A DNA stretch of 7,201 bases, from the NCBI GenBank assembly GCA_947456915.1, contig CANGUQ010000188.1, forward strand, positions 1-7,201, in the 5' to 3' direction. The notes beneath the pieces are model-generated. The model did no database searches. It had not been told where the DNA came from and saw nothing but the letters and a program-made list of their open reading frames with translations. Position numbers and translations under genes: made by a program. Position 1 is the stretch's first letter, and each line of letters starts with the position of its first letter. This stretch comes from Betaproteobacteria bacterium. Its GTDB lineage: Bacteria > Pseudomonadota > Gammaproteobacteria > Burkholderiales > CAIKXV01. Positions 1 to 6,539 of the stretch are shown one piece after another.

Positions 1-64
1 CGGCTACCCGTTTTTCGTGTGCTCGTCCCGTGTCGAGGACGCAGCGGTTCGGCGGAGAGCCCAG
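1..64 (+). other. Leader of mraZ, no promoter visible
   Basis: This short stretch holds the mraZ ribosome binding site. I see no convincing -35/-10 pair and no TGGG-type direct repeats of the kind bound by MraZ in E. coli. The operon promoter and operator, if present, should lie left of the window. Confidence 0.5.
54..59 (+). promoter_or_regulatory. Ribosome binding site of mraZ
   Basis: A GGAGAG purine run sits 5 bases before the GTG at 65. It supports that codon, rather than the in-frame GTG at 17, as the mraZ start. Confidence 0.6.
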
Positions 65-511
65 GTGTTTCGAGGTGTCGCACAGCTCAGCATGGACGGC
101 AAGGGCCGGCTGGCGATCCCGACGAGGTATCGCGACGCGCTGCTCGCGCGCGGCGACGGGCGGCTCGTGCTCACTGCCGACCCCAGCAGATGCCTGCTGC
201 TCTATCCGCTGCCCGACTGGGAACCGATCTATCGGCGGCTGATGGGGCTGCCCAGCTTCGACGAGCGCGTGCGCGGGCTGCAGCGGCTGATCGGCGGTTA
301 CGCCGACGACGTGGAGATGGACGCGCAGGGGCGCATCCTGGTGAGCCCGGCGCTGCGTGAGTTCGCCGCGCTCGATCGCTCGGTGATGCTGGTCGGACAG
401 GGCGCGAAGTTCGAGCTGTGGGACTGCGTGCGCTGGGGCGAGCAGAGCGAGCGCGCGCTGGGCTTTCCCGCTGGCGGCATGCCACCCGGACTGGAGGACT
501 TCTCCCTGTGA
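65..511 (+). CDS. mraZ: Transcriptional regulator MraZ
   Basis: DNA-binding protein of the SpoVT/AbrB-like fold. In E. coli it forms ring-shaped oligomers and represses the promoter of its own dcw operon. With the GTG start at 65 the product has 148 residues, close to the roughly 150 usual for the family. Both hallmark DxxxR motifs are visible: D11-GKG-R15 in the N-terminal half and D86-AQG-R90 in the second half, giving the expected tandem two-domain layout. The start at 65 is preferred because family members begin with MFRGV-like sequence and a GGAGAG lies 5 bases upstream. An in-frame GTG at 17 would add 16 residues unlike the family. It is the first gene of the cluster and its TGA overlaps the rsmH GTG. 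Identity is very sure; the start is likely. Confidence 0.96.
   Translation: MFRGVAQLSMDGKGRLAIPTRYRDALLARGDGRLVLTADPSRCLLLYPLPDWEPIYRRLMGLPSFDERVRGLQRLIGGYADDVEMDAQGRILVSPALREFAALDRSVMLVGQGAKFELWDCVRWGEQSERALGFPAGGMPPGLEDFSL
493..498 (+). promoter_or_regulatory. Ribosome binding site of rsmH
   Basis: GGAGGA inside the end of mraZ lies 9 bases before the GTG at 508. This is the strong signal that decides the rsmH start within the longer open frame, which extends upstream to 418. Confidence 0.8.
508..511 (+). other. GTGA stop/start overlap mraZ-rsmH
   Basis: The rsmH GTG (508-510) and the mraZ TGA (509-511) share bases. This arrangement usually couples translation of the second gene to termination of the first. 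Confidence 0.9.
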
Positions 512-1476
512 CATCCGGCTCGCGGCATGCACCGGTACTGCTGGGCGCCGCGATCGAGGCCCTGGCAGTGCAGCGCAGCGGCACCTACGTCGACGGCACC
601 TTCGGTCGCGGCGGGCACAGCCGTGCGCTGCTCGAGCGCCTCGATGCGCGCGGGCGGCTGCTCGTGTTCGATCGCGATCCGGAGGCGATCGCCTGTGCGC
701 AGGCGATCGCCGACCCGCGTCTGATGATCGAGCACGCGAGCTTCGATCTCATCGATGAACGACTGCGCGCGCGTGGCATTGCGCAGGTGGACGGCATCCT
801 GCTCGATCTCGGGGTGTCGTCGCCCCAGCTCGACACCGCCGCCCGGGGCTTCAGCTTTCGCCACGACGGTCCGCTCGACATGCGGATGGATACCACCCAG
901 GGCGAGACGGCCGGCGCGTGGCTTGCGCGCGCGAGTGAACGCGAAATCCGCGAGGTGATCAGGGACTATGGCGAAGAACGGTATGCTCAATCGATTGCAA
1001 GAGCGATTGTTGCGGCAAGAGCGCAGCAGCCGATTACTCGCACCGGCCAGCTTGCCGCACTCGTGGCGTCTGCGGTCCGCACGCGGGAGCCTCACCAGGA
1101 TCCGGCGACACGCACCTTTCAGGCTATACGGGTTCACGTCAATCAAGAGCTTGCGCGCCTCGAGATAGCGCTGCCCCGGTGCATCGACGCCCTGGCGCCC
1201 CGTGGGCGGCTGGTGGTGATCAGCTTCCACTCGCTCGAGGACCGCATCGTCAAGCGCGCGCTGCGCGCAGCGGCACAGCCCGATGCGCCACCGCTGCGCC
1301 TGCCGCTGCGCGCGCACGAGATGCCGGCGCCGCTGATCAGGCGCCCGGCAAAGCCGGTGCGTGCCGACGCAGCCGAGATCGCTGCCAATCCGCGCGCGCG
1401 CAGTGCGATTCTGCGCTGGGCCGAACGGCTCCCCGCCGCGGGCGGCGAGCCGCGCGCGGCGCACGTGCTGCACTGA
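508..1476 (+). CDS. rsmH: 16S rRNA (cytosine(1402)-N4)-methyltransferase RsmH
   Basis: S-adenosylmethionine-dependent enzyme (also called MraW) that N4-methylates C1402 of 16S rRNA in the decoding centre. The product has 322 residues; E. coli RsmH has 313. The SAM-binding glycine-rich motif DGTFGRGGHS is at residues 29-38, followed by the acidic VFDRDPEA strand end. Further family signatures are the DLGVSSPQLD segment, the GFSFRHDGPLDMRMD segment, PATRTFQAIRVHVNQEL and VISFHSLEDRIVKR. The C-terminal NPRARSA ending is also typical. The GTG start at 508 overlaps the mraZ stop in GTGA, implying coupled translation. The open frame extends upstream to 418, but that part overlaps mraZ and looks unlike the family. 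Bases about 961-1150 have unusually low GC and atypical codons although the encoded motifs are intact. Confidence 0.97.
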   Translation: MTSGSRHAPVLLGAAIEALAVQRSGTYVDGTFGRGGHSRALLERLDARGRLLVFDRDPEAIACAQAIADPRLMIEHASFDLIDERLRARGIAQVDGILLDLGVSSPQLDTAARGFSFRHDGPLDMRMDTTQGETAGAWLARASEREIREVIRDYGEERYAQSIARAIVAARAQQPITRTGQLAALVASAVRTREPHQDPATRTFQAIRVHVNQELARLEIALPRCIDALAPRGRLVVISFHSLEDRIVKRALRAAAQPDAPPLRLPLRAHEMPAPLIRRPAKPVRADAAEIAANPRARSAILRWAERLPAAGGEPRAAHVLH

Positions 1477-1482
1477 CCGGCG

Positions 1483-1827
1483 ATGACACGGCTCAACCTG
1501 CTGCTGCTCGCACTGGTGATCGCCTCGGCGCTGGGCACCGTGTCCGCCCAGCACCAGTCGCGCCGGCTGTTCGCCGAACTCGAGCGCGAGCAGGCAGCAC
1601 AGCGCCGGCTGGAGATCGAGTTCGGCAAGCTGCAGCTCGAGCAGAGCACGTGGGCGATGCACGCCCGCATCGAGAAGGTGGCGCTGGCGCAGCTCAGGAT
1701 GCAGACGCCCCCGCCATCGAAGGTACAGGTGGTGCCGCGCGGCAGCGCGCCGGCGTTGCCGGATGCAGCCAGCGCCGGGCAGCGCGCTGGCGCGCCGGTG
1801 GTAGCGCAGAAGGCGGGCGCACGATGA
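1483..1827 (+). CDS. ftsL: Cell division protein FtsL
   Basis: Small bitopic inner-membrane protein that, with FtsB and FtsQ, links early and late divisome proteins and activates FtsWI. The 114-residue product has a very short cytoplasmic N-terminus (MTRLN), one hydrophobic segment at about residues 5-22, then a charged, heptad-like region at about 25-70 (RRLFAELEREQ, LEIEFGKLQLEQ) that should form the periplasmic coiled coil. The segment IEKVALAQLRMQTPPP is typical of FtsL ends. A Pro/Ala-rich tail of some 30 residues follows and looks disordered. The ATG lies 6 bases after the rsmH stop; that stop is in the same frame, so no longer start is possible. No clear ribosome binding site precedes it. 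The stop overlaps the ftsI ATG. FtsL diverges fast, so the call rests on topology plus position. Confidence 0.92.
   Translation: MTRLNLLLLALVIASALGTVSAQHQSRRLFAELEREQAAQRRLEIEFGKLQLEQSTWAMHARIEKVALAQLRMQTPPPSKVQVVPRGSAPALPDAASAGQRAGAPVVAQKAGAR
1808..1813 (+). promoter_or_regulatory. Ribosome binding site of ftsI
   Basis: AGAAGG within the last codons of ftsL lies 10 bases before the ftsI ATG at 1824. It is a moderate match, at the upper end of usual spacing. Confidence 0.5.
1824..1827 (+). other. ATGA stop/start overlap ftsL-ftsI
   Basis: The ftsI ATG (1824-1826) overlaps the ftsL TGA (1825-1827), suggesting coupled synthesis of the two divisome partners. Confidence 0.9.
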
Positions 1828-3551
1828 AGGCTGCATCGGTTCCCGATGTCGCGCTGCGGCTGCCGCGCTGGCGGGCGCAGCTGCTGCTCGTGCTGCTGAT
1901 GGCGGGATTCGCGCTGATGCTCGGGCGTGCGTTCTACCTGCAGGGACTCAACAACGACTTCCTGCAGGCGCGCGGCGAGGCCCGCTTCACCCGTGTGCTG
2001 GAGATTCCGGCGCACCGCGGCATCATCACCGACCGCGATGGCGAGCCGTTGGCGATCTCGACTCCGGTCGAGTCGGTGTGGGCGAGCCCGGAAGACGTGA
2101 AGATGAACGATCAGCAGGCGCTCGCGCTCGCCCGCCTGCTCGACACCGACGTGGCGAGCCTGCGCAAGCGCATCGCCGACAGCAGTCGCGACTTCGTGTT
2201 CCTCAAGCGCCAGCTGCCGCCGGAGCAGGCCGCGCGCGTGCTGCAACTGAAGATTCCCGGCGTGCTGCTGCAGCGCGAGTACCGCCGCTACTACCCGGCG
2301 GGCGAGGTGGCTGCGCATCTGGTGGGCTTCACCGACGTCGACGACAACGGTCAGGAGGGCATCGAGCTCGCCTGGCAGAACTGGCTGGCTGGCAAGCCCG
2401 GGAGCCGGCGCGTGATCAAGGATCGCCGCGGCCAGATCGTCGAGGACATCGAGAGCCTGCGCGTTCCGCAGCAGGGCCGCGATCTGGCGCTGTCGATCGA
2501 CCGCAAGATCCAGTACCTGGCGTTTCGCGAACTGAAGAGTGCGGTCGCGACGCACCGTGCCAAGGCGGGCAGCGTCGTGGTGCTCGACGTGGCCACCGGC
2601 GAGGTGCTGGCCCTGGTGAACCTCCCCGCATACAACCCGAACAACCGCGGCAAGCTCTCCGGCCAGCAGACGCGCAACCGCGCGATCATCGATCTGTACG
2701 AGCCCGGCTCGACGATGAAGGCATTCAGCATCGCAGCCGGGCTCGAGGCGGGTCTGGTGCGTCCGGATACCGTCGTGCAGACTGCGCCCGGCTCGATGAC
2801 CATCGGACCGAACACCATCCGCGATGCGCACCCGTACGGTCCGCTGACGGTGACGCAGGTGCTGCAGAAGTCCTCGAACATCGGCACCGCGAAGATCGCG
2901 CTGCAGCTGCCCTCGGCACGGCTGTGGCAGGCGTTCAGCGATGCCGGCTTCGGTCTGCCGACCAAGATCGGCTTTCCGGGCGAAGGGCACGGCCGGCTGC
3001 GCGCCCCCGGCAGCTGGCGGCCGATCGAGCAGGCGACGATGTCCTACGGTCACGGCCTGTCCGTCACCCTGCTGCAGATGGCACGTGCGTATTCGGTGTT
3101 CGCTACCGACGGCGAGATTCGCCCGCTCTCCATCCTGCGCGTGGACACCGCCCCGGTGGCCACGCGTGTGGTCTCCGCGCAGACCGCGCAGGCCATGCGG
3201 CGGATGCTGGAACTGGCGACGCTGCCTGGCGGCACCGCGCCGAAGGCGCAGGTGGCCGGCTATCGCGTGGCCGGCAAGACCGGTACCGCGCACAAGGTCG
3301 AAGGCGGCAGCTACGTCGATCGCTACGTCGCCTCGTTCATCGGCTTCGCGCCCGCGTCGGCGCCGCGGATCATCGTCGCGGTGATGATCGACGAACCCTC
3401 CGCCGGCCAGTATTACGGTGGGCAGGTCGCCGCACCGGTGTTCAGCCAGATCGTCGCCGGCACCCTGCGCATGCTCGGGGTCGCCCATGACGCGCCGGTC
3501 AACAACATCGTGCTGCCTGCGCCCGGCGGCGAAGTGAAGGAGGAAGTGTGA
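1824..3551 (+). CDS. ftsI: Septal peptidoglycan transpeptidase FtsI (PBP3)
   Basis: Monofunctional class B penicillin-binding protein that cross-links septal peptidoglycan in the periplasm, working with FtsW. The product has 575 residues, against 588 in E. coli. A short basic cytoplasmic tail is followed by a membrane anchor at about residues 19-40. The class B N-terminal domain carries R65-GIITDRDG. The transpeptidase domain has all three catalytic motifs: S296-TMK with the nucleophilic serine, S350-SN, and K485-TGT. The ATG at 1824 overlaps the ftsL stop (ATGA); the open frame runs further upstream to 1179 but that part lies within rsmH and ftsL in another frame. The stop overlaps the murE GTG. 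No truncation, extra domain or missing catalytic residue was seen. Transpeptidases of this class are beta-lactam targets. Confidence 0.98.
   Translation: MKAASVPDVALRLPRWRAQLLLVLLMAGFALMLGRAFYLQGLNNDFLQARGEARFTRVLEIPAHRGIITDRDGEPLAISTPVESVWASPEDVKMNDQQALALARLLDTDVASLRKRIADSSRDFVFLKRQLPPEQAARVLQLKIPGVLLQREYRRYYPAGEVAAHLVGFTDVDDNGQEGIELAWQNWLAGKPGSRRVIKDRRGQIVEDIESLRVPQQGRDLALSIDRKIQYLAFRELKSAVATHRAKAGSVVVLDVATGEVLALVNLPAYNPNNRGKLSGQQTRNRAIIDLYEPGSTMKAFSIAAGLEAGLVRPDTVVQTAPGSMTIGPNTIRDAHPYGPLTVTQVLQKSSNIGTAKIALQLPSARLWQAFSDAGFGLPTKIGFPGEGHGRLRAPGSWRPIEQATMSYGHGLSVTLLQMARAYSVFATDGEIRPLSILRVDTAPVATRVVSAQTAQAMRRMLELATLPGGTAPKAQVAGYRVAGKTGTAHKVEGGSYVDRYVASFIGFAPASAPRIIVAVMIDEPSAGQYYGGQVAAPVFSQIVAGTLRMLGVAHDAPVNNIVLPAPGGEVKEEV
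3537..3543 (+). promoter_or_regulatory. Ribosome binding site of murE
   Basis: AAGGAGG is a near-perfect anti-Shine-Dalgarno match at the end of ftsI. Only 4 bases separate it from the murE GTG at 3548, so it is strong in sequence but tight in spacing. Confidence 0.75.
3548..3551 (+). other. GTGA stop/start overlap ftsI-murE
   Basis: The murE GTG (3548-3550) overlaps the ftsI TGA (3549-3551). A strong AAGGAGG just upstream means murE may also initiate independently. Confidence 0.9.
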
Positions 3552-5062
3552 GCGCGTCTGCGGGCTTTGCTCCGGCGCTGCTCGACCGACTGGGCGTCGC
3601 GGTCAGATCGCTGGCGCTGGACAGCCGGAAGGTCCGCCCGGGCGACACCTTCGTCGCCTGTCCGGGGCGCAGCACCGATGGCCGTGCGTTCATCGCACAG
3701 GCCATCGAGCGTGGCGCAGCGGCGGTGATCTGGGAGAGCGGCGACGGCTTCGCCTGGGATGCCGGCTGGCGCGTGCCGAACCTGCCGCTGCCGGCGCTCG
3801 CCGCGCAGCTGGGTGCGCTCGCCAGCCACGTCTACGGCCACCCCTCGCGCGCGCTCACCGTGGTTGCAGTGACCGGTACCAACGGGAAGACCTCGGTCAC
3901 GCGCTGGATCGCCGAGGCGCTCACTGCGCGCGGCAGCAAGTGTGCGCTGATCGGCACGCTCGGAGCGGGATACGCCGACGCGCCGACGATGAGCGGACTC
4001 GCCAACACCACGCCCGACGCGGTGACGCTGCAGGCGGCGCTCGCCGGATTCGTGCGCGATGGCGCCAGGGCGGTGGCGCTGGAGGCGTCCTCGATCGCGC
4101 TCGACCAGCACCGTCTCGACGCGGTGGACATCGACGTCGCCGTGTTCACCAACCTGACCCGCGACCACCTCGACTACCACGGCAGCTTCGAGGCCTACGG
4201 CGAGGCGAAGGCGCTGCTGTTCGACTGGCCTGATCTGCAGCACGCGGTGCTCAACGTCGATGATCAGTTCGGTCGCGAACTCGCGCGGCGCACGCGCGCG
4301 CGCGGCGTACCCACGCTCGAGTTCTCCCTCGATCAGTCCGGCGCCGCACTGGCCGCGCACGATCTGCAGCTCGACCGCCGCGGACTGCGTCTGGAGATCG
4401 TCGCTGCCGGTGCGCGCTGCACCGTCCACTCGCCGCTGCTCGGTCGATTCAATGCGTCGAACCTGCTCGCCGCGGCAGGCGCGCTGCACGCGCTGTCGGT
4501 GCCGGTCGGCGAGATCGGAGCGCTGCTGTCGGAGGTGAGCGCTCCGCCCGGGCGCATGCAGGCGGTCACCGTGCGAGCCACCGGCGAGGCCGCTGCCGAC
4601 ATGTCGGCGGCGCCGCTGGTGGTCGTCGACTACGCGCACACCCCGGACGCGCTGGCCAATGCGCTAGCGACGCTGCGGCCGATGCTGGCGCGGGACGGCC
4701 AGCTCGTCTGCGTGTTCGGCTGTGGCGGCGAGCGCGACGCGGGCAAGCGGCCGCTGATGGGGGCGATCGCCGCGCGCGCAGCCGATGCGGCGTGGGTGAC
4801 GAGCGACAACCCTCGCGGCGAGTCGCCGCAACGGATCATCGACGAGGTACTCGCGGGCGCCGGCGCCGCCGCGCACGTGCACGCCGAAGTCGATCGGCGC
4901 GTGGCGATCGGGCTCGCGGTGGCTCGCGCGCGGCCCCAGGACATCGTGCTGATCGCCGGCAAGGGGCACGAGTCGTATCAGGAAGTCGCCGGGGTCCGGC
5001 ATCCGTTCGACGATCGCGAAGTCGCGGCCGCCGCCCTGCGCGCCCGGACGCGCAAGGACTGA
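3548..5062 (+). CDS. murE: UDP-MurNAc-L-Ala-D-Glu--meso-DAP ligase MurE
   Basis: Cytoplasmic ATP-dependent ligase adding the third amino acid to the UDP-MurNAc dipeptide. The product has 504 residues, near the family norm of about 495. The N-terminal uridine-binding domain contains LALDSRKVRPGDTFVA. The ATP P-loop GTNGKTS is at 110-116 with K114. The central domain has FTNLTRDHLDYHG and K221 in the position of the carbamylated lysine. VVDYAHTPDAL and DNPR at 420-423 lie in the C-terminal part; DNPR is the known signature for meso-diaminopimelate rather than lysine. Oddities are S181-S-I where E. coli has SSH, and a small Ala-rich insertion just before the VVDYAHTP strand. The GTG start shares GTGA with the ftsI stop, and no upstream in-frame start exists. 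MurF follows after 4 bases. Confidence 0.97.
   Translation: MSASAGFAPALLDRLGVAVRSLALDSRKVRPGDTFVACPGRSTDGRAFIAQAIERGAAAVIWESGDGFAWDAGWRVPNLPLPALAAQLGALASHVYGHPSRALTVVAVTGTNGKTSVTRWIAEALTARGSKCALIGTLGAGYADAPTMSGLANTTPDAVTLQAALAGFVRDGARAVALEASSIALDQHRLDAVDIDVAVFTNLTRDHLDYHGSFEAYGEAKALLFDWPDLQHAVLNVDDQFGRELARRTRARGVPTLEFSLDQSGAALAAHDLQLDRRGLRLEIVAAGARCTVHSPLLGRFNASNLLAAAGALHALSVPVGEIGALLSEVSAPPGRMQAVTVRATGEAAADMSAAPLVVVDYAHTPDALANALATLRPMLARDGQLVCVFGCGGERDAGKRPLMGAIAARAADAAWVTSDNPRGESPQRIIDEVLAGAGAAAHVHAEVDRRVAIGLAVARARPQDIVLIAGKGHESYQEVAGVRHPFDDREVAAAALRARTRKD
5054..5058 (+). promoter_or_regulatory. Ribosome binding site of murF
   Basis: AAGGA at the end of murE lies 8 bases before the ATG at 5067. 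This supports that codon over the in-frame ATG at 5076. Confidence 0.65.
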
Positions 5063-5066
5063 TGCG

Positions 5067-6536
5067 ATGGCGTCGATGAAGCTCTCCGACGTCGCGCGCA
5101 TCTGCTCCGGTCGCATGGTCGGCAACGACGTGGCGATCGAGTCTGTGCGCATCGACAGCCGGGCGCTCGCTGCCGGCGCCCTGTTCGTGGCGATTCGCGG
5201 TGATCGCTTCGACGGACACGACTTTCTCGAGCAGGCGGCGGCGGCTGGCGCAGCCGCGGCAGTGGTGAGCGAACAGGCGTTCGCCGCCGGATGCGCGCGC
5301 AGCGTGTCCGGGCTGCCGCTGGCGATCGTCGGTGATACGCGGGTCGCGCTGGGTGCTCTCGGCAACGCGCGCCGGCAACGGCTGCGCGGCCCGGTGCTGG
5401 GCATCACCGCAAGCAACGGCAAGACGACGATCAAGGAGATGTCGGCTGCGATCCTGCGCGCCGAGGCGGCGCTGCACGGCACGACCCCGCTGGCCGTGGC
5501 TGCCGATCCGGCCGCGTTCGAAGCTGCGGCAGCGGCTTCGGTACTCGCCACTCCGGGCAACCTGAACAACGAGATCGGCGTGCCGCTCACGCTGCTGCAG
5601 ATCAACAGCGGGCACCGCTATGCAGTGATCGAGATGGGCATGAACCACAAGGGCGAGATCTCGCGCCTGACGCGCATTGCCGAGCCCGACGTCGCGCTGA
5701 TCGGCAACGCTGGCGTGGCGCACATCGAGAACCTCGGCTCGCGCGAGGCGATCGCCGCGGCGAAGGGCGAGATCTTCGAAGGGATACGGCAGGGCGGCAC
5801 CGCCGTGATCAACGCCGACGACCGCTTCGCCGGCTTCTGGCGCGATCTGGCCGGAGCGCACCGGATCGTCGACTTCGGCATCGAGCACGCTGCCGCGGTC
5901 AGCGCGCGCTGGCGGCTCGACTACATCGGCACCGACATCCGCCTGCGCACGCCCCTGGGCGAGGCGCAGGTCCGGCTGCAGGTCCCGGGCCTGCACAACG
6001 TACGCAATGCGCTGGCAGCGACTGCCGGGACGATCGCCTGCGGCGCGGGGCTCGATGCCGTGCTCGGCGGACTGAGCACGTTCCAGCCCGTGGCCGGCCG
6101 GCTGCGCCTGCTGCAGGGGCGCAGCGGCTCGGTGCTGATCGACGATACGTACAACGCCAATCCGGATTCGGCGCTCGCCGCGATCGAGGTGCTGGCCGAG
6201 CGCGATGGCGCGCGCGTGCTGGTGCTCGGAGACATGGGTGAGCTCGGGGAGACCTCCGGTCAGATGCACGCCGAGGTCGGTGCAGCTGCCCGGCACTTCG
6301 GCCTCGATCTGCTGCTCACGCTGGGCACGGAGTCGGCGCGCGCCACCGAGGCGTTCGGCGACCCGGCGCGCCACTTCACCGAGGTCGCAGCGCTGGTCGA
6401 GGCTCTGGCGGGGCTGCTCGGCCCGAAGGTGACAGTGCTGGTGAAGGGGTCGCGGATGATGCACATGGAGCAGGTGATCGCACCGCTGCGCGATCCTGCA
6501 GCGCTCGATCGCGATGCTGCCGGGGGAGCCCACTGA
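5067..6536 (+). CDS. murF: UDP-MurNAc-tripeptide--D-Ala-D-Ala ligase MurF
   Basis: Cytoplasmic ATP-dependent ligase that attaches D-alanyl-D-alanine to the UDP-MurNAc tripeptide made by MurE, completing the soluble precursor. The product has 489 residues, longer than the 452 of E. coli. The N-terminal domain shows VRIDSRALAAGALFVAIRG; the P-loop is ASNGKTT at 115-121 with K119; then GNLNNEIGVPLTLL from 164, IEMGMNHKGEI, and AKGEIFEG with K233 as the likely carbamylated lysine. The C-terminal domain has DDTYNANPDS from 359 and VLVKGSRMMHME. Three things are odd: the P-loop begins with Ala where Mur ligases usually have Gly; some 23 extra Ala-rich residues (about 132-158) separate P-loop helix and GNLNN; and the central GNAGVAHIENLGS motif differs from what I recall of Burkholderiales MurF. 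No frameshift is seen and it should be active. Confidence 0.96.
   Translation: MASMKLSDVARICSGRMVGNDVAIESVRIDSRALAAGALFVAIRGDRFDGHDFLEQAAAAGAAAAVVSEQAFAAGCARSVSGLPLAIVGDTRVALGALGNARRQRLRGPVLGITASNGKTTIKEMSAAILRAEAALHGTTPLAVAADPAAFEAAAAASVLATPGNLNNEIGVPLTLLQINSGHRYAVIEMGMNHKGEISRLTRIAEPDVALIGNAGVAHIENLGSREAIAAAKGEIFEGIRQGGTAVINADDRFAGFWRDLAGAHRIVDFGIEHAAAVSARWRLDYIGTDIRLRTPLGEAQVRLQVPGLHNVRNALAATAGTIACGAGLDAVLGGLSTFQPVAGRLRLLQGRSGSVLIDDTYNANPDSALAAIEVLAERDGARVLVLGDMGELGETSGQMHAEVGAAARHFGLDLLLTLGTESARATEAFGDPARHFTEVAALVEALAGLLGPKVTVLVKGSRMMHMEQVIAPLRDPAALDRDAAGGAH
6522..6528 (+). promoter_or_regulatory. Ribosome binding site of mraY
   Basis: GGGGGAG near the end of murF lies 11 bases before the mraY ATG at 6540. 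It is purine-rich but a little distant. Confidence 0.5.
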
Positions 6537-6539
6537 CCC

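Noticed and set aside
1..15. GC-rich bases followed by TTTTT, resembling the end of an intrinsic terminator
   Set aside because: Too little sequence is present to show a stem, and the window begins there.
17..64. Extended mraZ start at GTG 17
   Set aside because: The added 16 residues do not resemble MraZ N-termini, which begin MFRGV-like, and the GTG at 65 has its own GGAGAG.
995..1022. GCAAGAGCG occurring twice within rsmH
   Set aside because: It encodes repeated Ala-Arg-Ala in a conserved helix; too short and only two copies, so chance is a sufficient explanation.
980..1130. TATGCT and TATACG as -10 boxes of an internal promoter in rsmH
   Set aside because: No acceptable -35 hexamer was found at 16-18 bases upstream of either.
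968..1168. Possible small 66-residue protein in another frame within the low-GC part of rsmH (starts MAKNGMLNRLQ)
   Set aside because: No convincing ribosome binding site, no known motif, and an Arg-rich composition typical of shadow frames. The low-GC tract itself is reported separately.
298..1836. Antisense open frame of 512 codons opposite mraZ, rsmH and ftsL
   Set aside because: No family resemblance, and it is fully covered by three confident genes on the + strand.
1143..3488. Long antisense open frame of 781 codons opposite ftsL/ftsI
   Set aside because: High GC at third positions removes stop codons from the opposite strand. The translation is rich in Arg, His, Ala and Gln with no domain signature, and it lies opposite clearly conserved genes.
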